From Dolichospermum planctonicum (GTDB lineage Bacteria; Cyanobacteriota; Cyanobacteriia; Cyanobacteriales; Nostocaceae), in the NCBI RefSeq assembly GCF_005402965.1, contig NZ_BJCF01000031.1:1-53479 (forward strand): a stretch of DNA of 53,479 nt, in the 5' to 3' direction. The notes under the pieces were generated by a model. It saw nothing but the letters and a program-made list of their open reading frames with translations. It made no database searches and was not told where the DNA came from. This document shows positions 17,470 to 26,016 of the stretch, piece by piece (within the stretch, counting starts at the first letter, position 1; each line of letters begins with the position of its first letter). Made by a program: the position numbers and the translations under genes.

Positions 17470-18129
17470 TTATTGGGAAGTCTTTAAATGTTGCTTTTTT
17501 AAATAATCAAATACTGATTTATCTCCAATGTCGGGAGGAATAGGTTGAATGATTTTCCGCACTGCAAAAATTAAAAAGCAAATTGTCCAAGTTGCTAATA
17601 AAATCTGTTCGGTTTGGGTGGATAAAATTCTTGTTAAATGTCCTAATAATAATATGGGAACTATGGGAGTTAAGATTTTAGTTTCTAAACGATTAAAGCA
17701 AAAACCTTCTTTAAAATAAATTCCTGTTAAAGCTGCAAAGGTGAAACCAATACCTAATATGGTCAATGGTTGATTATAAACGGTAATTGCAAAGGCTTGA
17801 CTATCACTATGGGCGAAAATTAAGGCGGAAATGCTACCAATTATCCAGAAAATTTGCAAAATTTGGTGCAAAAATTTCATATAAATATGAATGGTTAATA
17901 AACTAATACCAAGTGCCAGACTAAAACAGGTGTAAATAGGTGTAATGGCTTGAATTACAGCGGGTTGGGGAGAAATTAAAACTAAACTACTACCCAGGGC
18001 AAAACACAATGCTGCTATCATTAATCCTGTACGATACATTATCACACTTTGGCGATCGCTCTGAGTAATTATAAATTCCCCAAATTGTCCTTGATATATT
18101 TCCGGTGATAATATTGTTTGTGTGGTCAT
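17470..18129 (-). CDS. DUF2301-type integral membrane protein
   Basis: 219 residues with about six hydrophobic helices from residue ~33 on. The N-terminal YQGQFGEFIITQSDRQSVIMYRTG-like region and the FKEGFCFNRLETK loop match the cyanobacterial DUF2301 (COG5413) family as I recall it. The function is unknown. It lies upstream of dprA on the same strand, about 280 bp away, so it is probably transcribed independently. Confidence 0.78.
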   Translation of the reverse strand: MTTQTILSPEIYQGQFGEFIITQSDRQSVIMYRTGLMIAALCFALGSSLVLISPQPAVIQAITPIYTCFSLALGISLLTIHIYMKFLHQILQIFWIIGSISALIFAHSDSQAFAITVYNQPLTILGIGFTFAALTGIYFKEGFCFNRLETKILTPIVPILLLGHLTRILSTQTEQILLATWTICFLIFAVRKIIQPIPPDIGDKSVFDYLKKQHLKTSQ

Positions 18130-18163
18130 ATTCTTTAATTGTCTAGTCGTTTGGTTTTATATT

Positions 18164-18186
18164 CCCGACTTTTTTAAGAAGTCGGG
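18164..18186. repeat. Perfect hairpin between DUF2301 and the ABC ATPase gene
   Basis: CCCGACTT (18164-18171) pairs with AAGTCGGG (18179-18186). It lies downstream of the ABC ATPase gene (minus strand) and may end its transcript, but no clear U-run follows. A pentanucleotide run (GATTT, ~5 copies) follows at 18191-18215. Confidence 0.6.
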
Positions 18187-18214
18187 GTCTGATTTTGATT
18201 TGATTTGATTTGAT

Positions 18215-18943
18215 TTAATGTCTCTTCCCAGCACCTAAATATAATTCTCCCACTTTTGGATCATGTAATAATTCTCTACCAGGTCCTGAGATAGCGTCTT
18301 TTCCTGATTCTAACACATAACCTCGGTCTGCCATTTCTAAGGCTTTACGGGCATTTTGCTCTACTAAAACTATAGCAGTTCCCGATCGGTTAATTTCCTT
18401 AATTTGCTCAAATACCTGATTTACCAAAATGGGAGATAATGCGGCTGAGGGTTCATCTAAGAGTAGTAAACTAGGTTCTAACATTAATGCTTTCCCCATG
18501 GCTAACATTTGTCTTTCTCCTCCAGAAAGAGTCCCCGCTCGTTGACGCAAGCGATCGCTCAATCTCGGAAACATATTGTATATTTTATCTTTAAGGGGTT
18601 TTAATGGCGTATTCCTGACAAAAGCCCCCATTTCTAAATTTTCATCTACGGTTAATGATGGAAAAACATTCGCAATTTGCGGAACATAGGACATACCTTT
18701 TTCTACAATTTGATTAGATTTTAAACCTACCAAATTCTGATTTTTAAAGGTAATTTTTCCGGTATGGGGTGTTAATAGTCCAAAAATAGTTTTTATTAAT
18801 GTTGATTTACCTGCTCCATTGGGACCAATTACTGTTACTAATTCCCCATTGGTAACGTGGAAGTTGATACCTTGTAAAATGTCTACATCTTTAATATATC
18901 CTGCATGGACATTTTCTACTTTTAATAAATAGTTATTCGTCAT
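18215..18943 (-). CDS. LivF-like ABC transporter ATP-binding protein
   Basis: A 242-residue nucleotide-binding subunit. Walker A is GPNGAGKST, the signature is LSGGERQMLAMG, Walker B is LLLLDEPSAALSP and the H-loop region is IVLVEQNARKAL. EPSAALSP and LVEQNARKALEMADRGYVLE are typical of the second ATPase (LivF/NatE) of branched-chain or neutral amino acid importers. No permease, partner LivG or binding protein gene is adjacent, so the rest of the transporter is encoded elsewhere, as is common for the Nat systems in cyanobacteria. The substrate is inferred only from family. Confidence 0.88.
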   Translation of the reverse strand: MTNNYLLKVENVHAGYIKDVDILQGINFHVTNGELVTVIGPNGAGKSTLIKTIFGLLTPHTGKITFKNQNLVGLKSNQIVEKGMSYVPQIANVFPSLTVDENLEMGAFVRNTPLKPLKDKIYNMFPRLSDRLRQRAGTLSGGERQMLAMGKALMLEPSLLLLDEPSAALSPILVNQVFEQIKEINRSGTAIVLVEQNARKALEMADRGYVLESGKDAISGPGRELLHDPKVGELYLGAGKRH

Positions 18944-19013
18944 TTGTTCGTTGTTATTTGTCGGTTGTTATTTGTTAGTTGTCAGTTGTCGGTTATCAGT
19001 TGTTTTTCTTTTA

Positions 19014-19034
19014 CCACTGACCACTGACCACTGA
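19014..19034. repeat. 3 x CCACTGA heptamer repeat
   Basis: Three perfect heptamers between the ABC ATPase and ferredoxin genes. To the left (~18949-19000) are degenerate TTGTTATTTGTCGG/TTGTCAG-type repeats. Confidence 0.9.
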
Positions 19035-19041
19035 CCCATGA

Positions 19042-19269
19042 CTATTTTGGGGTTTTTTGCAATTCTGGTCTTTCTTCTGCCAAAATCGCATTTTCTACCG
19101 GACAAACTTGGAGACAGATGCCACAATCAATACAAGTAGCAAAATCAATCCAGTACCAATCTGTGCCTTTGACGTTTTTCCCTGGACCTTCATGAATACA
19201 AGCTACTGGACAAGCTTCTACGCAGTCAGCAACACCTTCACAAACGTCTGTAACAATACTATGTGGCAT
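19042..19269 (-). CDS. Dicluster 4Fe-4S ferredoxin
   Basis: A 75-residue ferredoxin with eight cysteines for two [4Fe-4S] clusters: Cys10, Cys16, Cys20 and Cys24 (DVCEGVADCVEACPVAC) and Cys46, Cys49, Cys52 and Cys56 (CIDCGICLQVCP). The first set has CX5C instead of the CxxCxxxxC of FdxA-type seven-iron ferredoxins; this spacing is familiar from a conserved cyanobacterial family. The partner is unknown. It is 39 bp downstream of hisZ on the same strand, a pairing that may reflect co-transcription. Confidence 0.9.
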   Translation of the reverse strand: MPHSIVTDVCEGVADCVEACPVACIHEGPGKNVKGTDWYWIDFATCIDCGICLQVCPVENAILAEERPELQKTPK

Positions 19270-19308
19270 TTTTCCGATTCCTCCTCTTTTTTGTCCGTTA
19301 TTCTTGAC

Positions 19309-20514
19309 TTAGGATCCTGCTTCAATGGTATGAGAACCATCAGCTTTAATCCAAGCAATTTTGGTAATGGAGCGATCGCTTGCATATTGACGAATCGCGC
19401 TTACATCTCTCCCACCTAAGTCTATTTCTACTCTCGGCAACTCAGTATTATTACGCAATTTTTCCGCATAATCAAAAGCCGCAGCTTCAGCGCCGGGAGT
19501 TTCTGGAACTACTAACCAATGACTAGCGGGGATATTTTGGGGTAATTGCTGATTAAATGAGAGAATTTGGTATAAATCATCAATACTCAGTTCAAAGCCG
19601 ATACCGGGAATACTTTCACCTTGGGGATGATATAAACCTAGTAATTGGTCATAACGACCACCTCTTCCTAAAACCTGTGCTTGAGATTTTGTATCACTCA
19701 CTACTTCAAATACAATGCCTGTGTAGTAGTCAATGGTTTGAATTAGGCTCAAATCAAGGATTAATGGGAATTTACCCTCTAGTAATTCTACCAGAGACTT
19801 GAGATTATTTATTGCTTCGTCCTGGTCTGGTTCTAGATCTAGACTACTGACTTTTTCTAAAACCTCTTGACTATCACCCCGCAAATCTAACATGATTTTA
19901 GCCCGCTGGTGTAGTTCTTCGCTCAAAGGCAAGGTATCAAGAGTTACATAATCCAAATGAGCGATCGCAGTACGGACTTGATTTCTAATTTCCGGGGGAA
20001 AAGCATTAAACAGGGAGCGAGTAATTCCCGCTTCCCCCAGAATTAACCGCCACCCTTGTAAATCCAATGCTGTGAAACAATCTGCTACTAATAGCAATAC
20101 TTCCGCATTAGCTAATAATCCTCCCGCTCCCAGTAACTCCACCCCAGCTTGATAATACTCTTGCTGACGATTATGGCGGCCTTCCCAATTACGACGAAAC
20201 ACATTAGCATTGTAATAGAGTCGCTGGGGGTAGGTCGCATTTGTCATGCGAGTTACCACTGTCCGGGCGATAGAAGCCGTCAATTCTGGACGCAATCCCA
20301 ATTCTTCATTTTGACCATTTTGGAGTTGAATCACCATCTGACGCTGAATTGCTTCACCGGCCATTAAGGTATCCATTCTTTCCAGGGTTGAGGTGATAAT
20401 CCTGTGATATCCCCAACGCTGAAATACTTGTTCTAATCTATCTTCAATCCAGCGTTTTTGCGCTACATCTAAAGGTAATAGATCCCTGGCTCCCGCTGCT
20501 GGTTGATACACCAT
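19309..20514 (-). CDS. hisZ: ATP phosphoribosyltransferase regulatory subunit HisZ
   Basis: A 401-residue class II aminoacyl-tRNA synthetase paralogue. HisZ binds the short form of HisG and is needed for the first step of histidine synthesis. Visible HisRS-like motifs are GARDLLP at the N-terminus, LRPELTASIARTV, RLYYNANVFRR (motif 2), QEYYQAGVELLGA, IDYYTGIVFEV and GGRYDQLLG. The C-terminal anticodon domain of HisRS is short. Its ATG overlaps the stop of an upstream broken TPR gene (TAATG on the minus strand). Confidence 0.92.
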   Translation of the reverse strand: MVYQPAAGARDLLPLDVAQKRWIEDRLEQVFQRWGYHRIITSTLERMDTLMAGEAIQRQMVIQLQNGQNEELGLRPELTASIARTVVTRMTNATYPQRLYYNANVFRRNWEGRHNRQQEYYQAGVELLGAGGLLANAEVLLLVADCFTALDLQGWRLILGEAGITRSLFNAFPPEIRNQVRTAIAHLDYVTLDTLPLSEELHQRAKIMLDLRGDSQEVLEKVSSLDLEPDQDEAINNLKSLVELLEGKFPLILDLSLIQTIDYYTGIVFEVVSDTKSQAQVLGRGGRYDQLLGLYHPQGESIPGIGFELSIDDLYQILSFNQQLPQNIPASHWLVVPETPGAEAAAFDYAEKLRNNTELPRVEIDLGGRDVSAIRQYASDRSITKIAWIKADGSHTIEAGS

Positions 20515-20897
20515 TATTTTTTCTTCCCACCAAACAAACCGCCAAACAAACCGCCATTTCCAGACTTATCTGGTTGCTTCTCTTCATTTTTGGAAGAGTA
20601 ATTCACTGGAGAATCACTATTTATCTTTCCTAAAGCCTGATCTACTTTGGGTTTCCATTTCCAAGCGATATTATCCTTGGGATTGAACTTCAGAGCGTTA
20701 TCACAGTGAATTTTTGCCATTTTCAGTTGATTTTGCTTTAAATATACCATTGCTATCAAGCCATGGCAATGACTATTTCGCTGCTCTAATTTTAAGGCAT
20801 CCTGTAATTTTACTGCGGCTTGGGACAATTAGTTTGTTTCTAGTAAATTTTCAGCGCGACGCAGGTATTTTTCTGTTAAGGATTCTTCTGTTAATGG
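20514..20897 (-). pseudogene. Truncated, nonsense-interrupted TPR protein (possibly J-domain/TPR)
   Basis: A 104-codon frame (20514-20828) has a TPR-like pair (residues ~10-60) and ends in GGLFGGLFGGKKK. It could start only at the TTG just after a TAA. Reading through that TAA, the same frame continues upstream as PLTEESLTEKYLRRAENLLETN, a natural continuation of the helices, before a TGA at 20898-20900. This looks like a CAA-to-TAA change in a larger gene whose 5' part is gone. The tail resembles that of cyanobacterial J-domain/TPR proteins, from memory. Restarted translation could still couple to hisZ. Confidence 0.6.
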
Positions 20898-21245
20898 TCA
20901 AGTGGGAGTTGAGGATAATTTTTGACTAAGTATATATATTTAATCAACCCCACCCCTAACCCCTCCCCCCAAGCGAGGAGGGGGCTATGATTTACTTTGT
21001 TTAAGTGGATAACGCCATGTTGATAGGAAATCATAGCAGAAATTTTTTATTTAGTGAACATAATTGAGTCAAATTGGCGTGTATTTTTCGGCAATATTTA
21101 GTTCTAAATTTGGTAATTAAGTTTGCAGAAAATGAGAATGAATTATCTAATCACTCCTCGATATTCTATGAACAAGCGAGGGGGAAAACGGCAACCGAGC
21201 AGTAAACAACCCCCAGCGATAATTCAAATCAAGGAGAATTCAGTC

Positions 21246-21500
21246 ATGTCTACTTTATTTACCGCAGTATCTGTTGAACAACAAGAAATCGTAGCTGGTG
21301 GTGGTAGTGCTTTACTTAATGAAACTTTCATAAGCGCTCTCAGAAATGTACAAACAGGATATAGTATTTCAAACTTGAATGGTAGCCAAACTGGAAGTCA
21401 ACAAGCTGTTGAAAAAATCAATTCTGCTGGTCGTCAAATTGGACTAGCTGATTTTCCAACAGTTATCTTACCAGCACAATTGTTCAACCAAGTAATGTAA
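21246..21500 (+). CDS. CTB-family bacteriocin-like precursor peptide
   Basis: An 84-residue precursor starting at ATG 21246 behind AAGGAG; longer upstream starts are unlikely. The leader MSTLFTAVSVEQQEIVAGGG is the hallmark double-glycine leader of cyanobacterial CTB-type bacteriocin precursors. Cleavage after GG would release a ~64-residue peptide rich in Ser, Asn, Gln and Gly and without cysteine. The C39 peptidase-exporter encoded 0.7 kb downstream is the likely processing and export machine. No modification enzyme gene is nearby. Antibacterial activity is inferred from family only; a signalling or surface role is possible. Confidence 0.85.
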   Translation: MSTLFTAVSVEQQEIVAGGGSALLNETFISALRNVQTGYSISNLNGSQTGSQQAVEKINSAGRQIGLADFPTVILPAQLFNQVM

Positions 21501-21522
21501 GTAAGTTAACGAAACAAATTAA

Positions 21523-21567
21523 GCAGGTAGTCAGAAATATACTTGAGTTCTGATCTTTTCTACCTGC
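21523..21567. promoter_or_regulatory. Hairpin after the first precursor gene
   Basis: GCAGGTAG (21523-21530) pairs with CTACCTGC (21560-21567) and TCAGAA/TTCTGA pair inside. No T-run follows, so it may be a 3' stabilising or processing element rather than a terminator. Confidence 0.5.
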
Positions 21568-21668
21568 TGCAAAGAAGTGGTAAAAGAGAATAAAAATCTA
21601 GGATCATTTAATAGTATTTAATGATCGTTGAGATTTTACTCATGGCACTTCTCGTAACAAATTGGAGA

Positions 21669-21705
21669 AAGATTTATGTATCACAAAAAATGATACATAA
21701 ATCTT
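21669..21705 (+). terminator. Perfect 15-bp AT-rich hairpin between the two precursors
   Basis: AAGATTTATGTATCA (21669-21683) and its exact complement (21691-21705) flank a 7-nt loop and are followed by ATTTTTTA. It can act as an intrinsic terminator or attenuator 27 bp before the second precursor start. Confidence 0.65.
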
Positions 21706-21731
21706 ATTTTTTAGAAGCAAGAGGTTTTACC

Positions 21732-22061
21732 ATGTCTGATCATATAGAAATAGAAAACTCCGACCTGTTCATAAATTTATCAGAAAAAGAACAAGAGTCT
21801 ATATCCGGGGGTGGGTCATCATCTTCACCCTTGGAAAGGTTTGATATATTTTACCAAAATATAAATATATCTACTAGGGGAATGAGTGAAATGAATGTTT
21901 CTCAAGGAAACTCTAGCGGATATGTGAGAAATGAAACTGAATATCAATTTTCTCAAACAACCTTTATTTTATCTTCATTATTTGGTAGAGGTGGTGGCCG
22001 TCGTCGCAATAGAAGCAGAAAAGGTAATAGCTTTTTAGCGAGTATATTTAATCTTTTCTAG
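21732..22061 (+). CDS. Second double-glycine precursor with basic, glycine-rich core
   Basis: 109 residues from ATG 21732 (AAGAGG upstream). The leader LFINLSEKEQESISGGG aligns position by position with LFTAVSVEQQEIVAGGG of the preceding precursor. The predicted mature part (~80 residues) is different: Ser/Asn-rich, then a strongly basic GRGGGRRRNRSRKG stretch and a hydrophobic end (SFLASIFNLF). A cationic plus hydrophobic tail fits a membrane-active peptide. It is likely matured by the downstream C39 exporter. An in-frame start at 21621 would add 37 residues, span the hairpin and displace the leader, so it was not chosen. Confidence 0.7.
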   Translation: MSDHIEIENSDLFINLSEKEQESISGGGSSSSPLERFDIFYQNINISTRGMSEMNVSQGNSSGYVRNETEYQFSQTTFILSSLFGRGGGRRRNRSRKGNSFLASIFNLF

Positions 22062-22188
22062 CACAAAAATAAAACCAGGATCAGATAATTTTATATTCTA
22101 CTATTCGGATTATATTTACCAGTGTTTACTACCAATTCAATAGAAATAAAAATAATATATTTTGATTCTTTTCTATGGTTATTTATTT

Positions 22189-24339
22189 ATGAAACTCCAA
22201 TTTGTTAAACAACATAGTGAAGAAGATTGTGCAGCAGCTTGTTTAGCTACAATATCCAAATATTATGGTCGTAATTTTACCCTCAGCCGCATTCGGGAAG
22301 TTGTTGGAACTGGACAATTTGGAACTACTTTATTAGGGTTAAGACGAGGTGCAGAAAGCCTGGGTTTTAAAGTTAATCCAGTCAAAACATCATCGGAAAT
22401 AATTAATCGAATGAATGAAGCTCCCTTACCAGCAATTATTCACTGGAAAGGAAATCATTGGGTTGTTTTATACGGTAAAAAAGGCAAAAATTTTGTCATT
22501 GCAGATCCCGGAGTTGGGGTTCGTTATCTTTCTAAAAAAGATTTAATTGATGGTTGGAAAGATTGGTTAATTCTCTTGCTAGAACCAGATCCTATTCGCT
22601 TTTTTGAACAAGAAAGTGATAAAACTGGTGGCTTTTGGCGTTTCTTTCGACGAGTTTGGATTTATCGGGCCATTTTAGTCCAAGTTATACCTTTAAATTT
22701 GATCTTGGGTTTGTTATCTTTAGCTTCTCCTTTTTTATTACAAATTCTTACTGATGATGTGTTAGTTAGAGGTGACACAAAATTACTAACTACTGTAGCG
22801 ATTTCCGTAGTAGTTATGAATTTTGTTTCTAATAGCCTTTCCTTTGTCCAATCTAACTTAATTGCTAACTTTGCTCAACGCTTACAATTAGGGCTAGTTT
22901 TAGATTTTGGTAGACAAATTTTGCGTTTACCTTTAAGTTATTACGAAGCTCGACGCAGTGGTGAAATAGTTAGTAGATTGCAAGATATTGAACAAATTAA
23001 TCAATTAGTGGCTCAATTGGTTGTTACCTTACCCAGCCGATTTTTTATTGCCTTGATTTCTCTAAGTATCATGATTTTTTATAGCTGGAAATTAACCGGA
23101 ATAGCGTTATTAATCTCCGTATTAATGACATTATCAACTATTATTTTTCAGCCAACTTTACAACAAAAGACTCGTGAACTTTTAGTTCAAGAAGCGGAAA
23201 CTCAAGGGGTTTTAGTCGAAACTTTTAAAGGAGCATTAACTCTCAAAACAACTACCTCAGCACCCCAATTTTTAGATGAATTAGAAAGCCGTTTTATTCG
23301 TCTAGCTAATCTCATGTTTCGCACTATCCAAATTGGCATCATTAATAATACTTTTTCTGGTTTTATCTCTGCTATTGGTGGTGTTATTTTACTTTGGTTC
23401 GGTGGCTATTTAGTAATTAATCCCGCTGAAAATCTCAGTATTGGTAAATTACTAGCATTTAACTCTATGAATGGGAATTTTTTGGGTTTAATTGGTACAG
23501 TTATCGGCTTTGTTGAAGAATTTACTCGTGCGAAAACTGCAACCCAACGTTTAACAGAAGTTATTGATGCTACTCCAGAAAATGAAGATTATGGCAAAAA
23601 ACCTGTTGTAAAAATTCCCGAAAATGTTGATATTTATTGTAAAAATTTGAAGTTTCACTATGCAGGAAGAATTGACTTTTTAGAAGGTTTTTCTTTAACA
23701 ATTCCTGGTGGTCAAGTTGTGGCTTTAATTGGTAAATCTGGATGCGGTAAAAGTACCTTAGCTAAATTAATAGCTGGATTATATCCTCTGCAATCTGGTA
23801 ATATCCAAATTGGAATTTATAACCTTCAAGACCTTTCTTTAGAATGTCTGCGTCAACAAGTGGTTCTTGTTCCCCAGGATGCTCATTTTTGGAGTCGTTC
23901 TATTATTGATAATTTTCGATTAGGAGCGCCTCATGTTAGCTTTGAACAGATTGTTCAAGCCTGTAAAATTTCTGGTGCTGATGAATTTATCAATAAGTTA
24001 CCGGAGACATATCAAACTATTTTAGGAGAATTTGGTGCTAATATTTCTGGTGGACAAAGACAAAGATTAGCCATAGCTAGAGCCATTGTTACAGACCCAC
24101 CAATTTTGATTTTAGATGAATCTACTGGGGGACTTGATCCAGTTAGTGAAGCCCAAGTTTTAGACCAATTATTTAAACATCGTCGAGGGAAAACAACTAT
24201 TTTAATTACTCACAGACCTAAAGTAATTAATCGGGCTGACTGGATTGTTTTGATAGATCAAGGTAGGTTGAAATTAGAAGGTTCTTTAGAGGATTTACGC
24301 AATAAACCAGGAGATCATTTAGATTTTCTAATTCCTTAA
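22189..24339 (+). CDS. C39 peptidase-containing ABC exporter (PCAT)
   Basis: 716 residues from ATG 22189. Residues ~1-135 are a C39 bacteriocin-processing peptidase with catalytic Gln8, Cys14 (EEDCAAAC), His90 (GNHWVV) and Asp106 (ADPG). A six-helix ABC membrane domain (~150-440) follows, then the ATPase with Walker A GKSGCGKST, signature ISGGQRQRLAIARA and Walker B ILILDESTGGLD. Such exporters cut leaders after GG and export the peptide. Both upstream precursors carry GG leaders and the next gene encodes the adaptor. The protein is complete; a TTG at 22162 is an alternative start. Confidence 0.95.
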   Translation: MKLQFVKQHSEEDCAAACLATISKYYGRNFTLSRIREVVGTGQFGTTLLGLRRGAESLGFKVNPVKTSSEIINRMNEAPLPAIIHWKGNHWVVLYGKKGKNFVIADPGVGVRYLSKKDLIDGWKDWLILLLEPDPIRFFEQESDKTGGFWRFFRRVWIYRAILVQVIPLNLILGLLSLASPFLLQILTDDVLVRGDTKLLTTVAISVVVMNFVSNSLSFVQSNLIANFAQRLQLGLVLDFGRQILRLPLSYYEARRSGEIVSRLQDIEQINQLVAQLVVTLPSRFFIALISLSIMIFYSWKLTGIALLISVLMTLSTIIFQPTLQQKTRELLVQEAETQGVLVETFKGALTLKTTTSAPQFLDELESRFIRLANLMFRTIQIGIINNTFSGFISAIGGVILLWFGGYLVINPAENLSIGKLLAFNSMNGNFLGLIGTVIGFVEEFTRAKTATQRLTEVIDATPENEDYGKKPVVKIPENVDIYCKNLKFHYAGRIDFLEGFSLTIPGGQVVALIGKSGCGKSTLAKLIAGLYPLQSGNIQIGIYNLQDLSLECLRQQVVLVPQDAHFWSRSIIDNFRLGAPHVSFEQIVQACKISGADEFINKLPETYQTILGEFGANISGGQRQRLAIARAIVTDPPILILDESTGGLDPVSEAQVLDQLFKHRRGKTTILITHRPKVINRADWIVLIDQGRLKLEGSLEDLRNKPGDHLDFLIP

Positions 24340-24428
24340 TTTCCCTTGTATTTACCTCTTATAAAGGGGGGAAAACCATCTGGTACTTCTGATAGGAATC
24401 CTATATATCATTCATTATTTAGATAACT

Positions 24429-25832
24429 ATGCTTTACACTGATAATCAAGAATTTAATTCTGTAATTGGAAATGATAATTCACTTCCACCTATAAGTAGT
24501 TGGACATCCCTAGCAGGTTTATTTCTGATTGGGACTGTTATTACTGGTATTTATTTATCTTCATGGGTGAAATATAATGTTACTGTCAAAGCTAATGCTA
24601 TTGTTCGTCCCATAGGTGAAACTCGTGTAGTGCAATCAAAGGTAGAAGGGACTATTAAAACTATCTTAGTCAAAGAAAATCAAATTGTTAAACAAGGAGA
24701 TGTAATCGCCATTTTAGATACTGAACAATTGCTAATTAAAAAAAGTCAATTAGAAGAAAATATCAACCAGAATAAATTACAAATTTTACAAATTTATGCT
24801 CAAAACCGGACTTTAAATAATCAAATCATGGCTGAAAAAAAAGTCATACAAAGGGTTGTTATTGCTGCTCAGGAGGATTTATTAAAAAATCAAAGGGAAT
24901 ATGAAGAGCGAAAGGTTAATACTGAAGGTGAATTAATAACAGCCCAGCTAAATATTCAAAAACAATTAGTAGATTTACAAAAGGCTGAAGCTGACTTAGA
25001 ATTTGCAAAGGTGGATCGTGATCGCTATCAACAGTTGGCAGAAATGGGGGTAATTGGTAACCGAGAATTTGAGCAAAAACAGCTAGTTGTTCAACAAACA
25101 ACCTTAACACTGGAAACTGCAAAAAAAGCTGTTGATATCGCTAATATAAAAGTTAAATTAAATAAAGCTGCAATTAATCCAACTACGGCAATGATGAATA
25201 TGGCACAAGAACGTATTGCTCAAGAAACTGCTAAAGGTGAAGCAAATATAGCTGCTCTAAATAAAGAAAGGGTAGGCTTAATTCAGCGTTTGGTTGAAAT
25301 ACAAACTCAAATAAAACAATTACAAAAAGAACTTCAACAGCTAGAAAATCAGCGAAAAAATAGCACTATTGTTGCTACTAACGATGGGATTATTTTGAAA
25401 CTAAATTTACGAAATTCTGGACAAGTTGTTCGCGCTGGTGAATCTATTACTGAGATTGTACCTGATGATCGTAATTCTTTAGTAATTAAAGCTCTGATTC
25501 CTAGCTCAGAAATTAATAAAATTGCTGTTGGTCAAAAAGCACAACTTCGTGTTGATGCTTGTCCATATCCTGATTATGGAACTGCTAAGGGCGTTGTTAA
25601 AACGATTTCTCCTGATGCAATTACACCTCTAAGCAAAGATACAAATACTGCAATTTCTCCTGGTGCTAACTACTTTGAAGCTACAATTCAACCCGAAAAA
25701 AGTTCATTTGGAAATAATGATCGTCAGTGTTTTCTTCAGTCGGGAATGAATGGTACGGCCGATATTATTTCTAGGGAAGAAACAGTATTACAATTTATGT
25801 TAAGAAAAGCCAGATTGATTGCTGATTTGTGA
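24429..25832 (+). CDS. HlyD-family membrane fusion protein
   Basis: 467 residues. One N-terminal membrane helix (~25-47), a biotinyl-lipoyl-like half (VVQSKVEGTIKTILVKENQIVKQGD), a long coiled-coil hairpin (~95-310, QLEENI... to QLQKELQQLENQ) and the returning lipoyl and beta-barrel part (GIILKLNLRNSGQVVRAGESITEIVPD). It is the adaptor that joins the PCAT exporter to a TolC-type outer-membrane channel, which is not encoded here. It is 89 bp downstream of the exporter gene, in the same operon-like run. Confidence 0.92.
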   Translation: MLYTDNQEFNSVIGNDNSLPPISSWTSLAGLFLIGTVITGIYLSSWVKYNVTVKANAIVRPIGETRVVQSKVEGTIKTILVKENQIVKQGDVIAILDTEQLLIKKSQLEENINQNKLQILQIYAQNRTLNNQIMAEKKVIQRVVIAAQEDLLKNQREYEERKVNTEGELITAQLNIQKQLVDLQKAEADLEFAKVDRDRYQQLAEMGVIGNREFEQKQLVVQQTTLTLETAKKAVDIANIKVKLNKAAINPTTAMMNMAQERIAQETAKGEANIAALNKERVGLIQRLVEIQTQIKQLQKELQQLENQRKNSTIVATNDGIILKLNLRNSGQVVRAGESITEIVPDDRNSLVIKALIPSSEINKIAVGQKAQLRVDACPYPDYGTAKGVVKTISPDAITPLSKDTNTAISPGANYFEATIQPEKSSFGNNDRQCFLQSGMNGTADIISREETVLQFMLRKARLIADL

Positions 25833-26016
25833 TTAGCTAACCAAAAAGTAGCGACATTCCATCAAACCTCTCTACAAGGGTTATAAAAAACATACAGCAA
25901 ATTTTAGGTTTATGAAGTACCACAAATATCTCACCCTAACTTTTCCTTTTCCTAAGAGTGAATAATCTCCCCCCCTTTACAAACAGGGTAATTTCTAATT
26001 TAACTAAGTCATAATC

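Noticed and set aside
21123..21245. Upstream extension of the first precursor
   Set aside because: The leader motif and an AAGGAG site place the start at 21246. The extension has no conserved features.
21621..21731. Upstream extension of the second precursor
   Set aside because: It would encode through the 15-bp hairpin and put the double-glycine leader far from the N-terminus.
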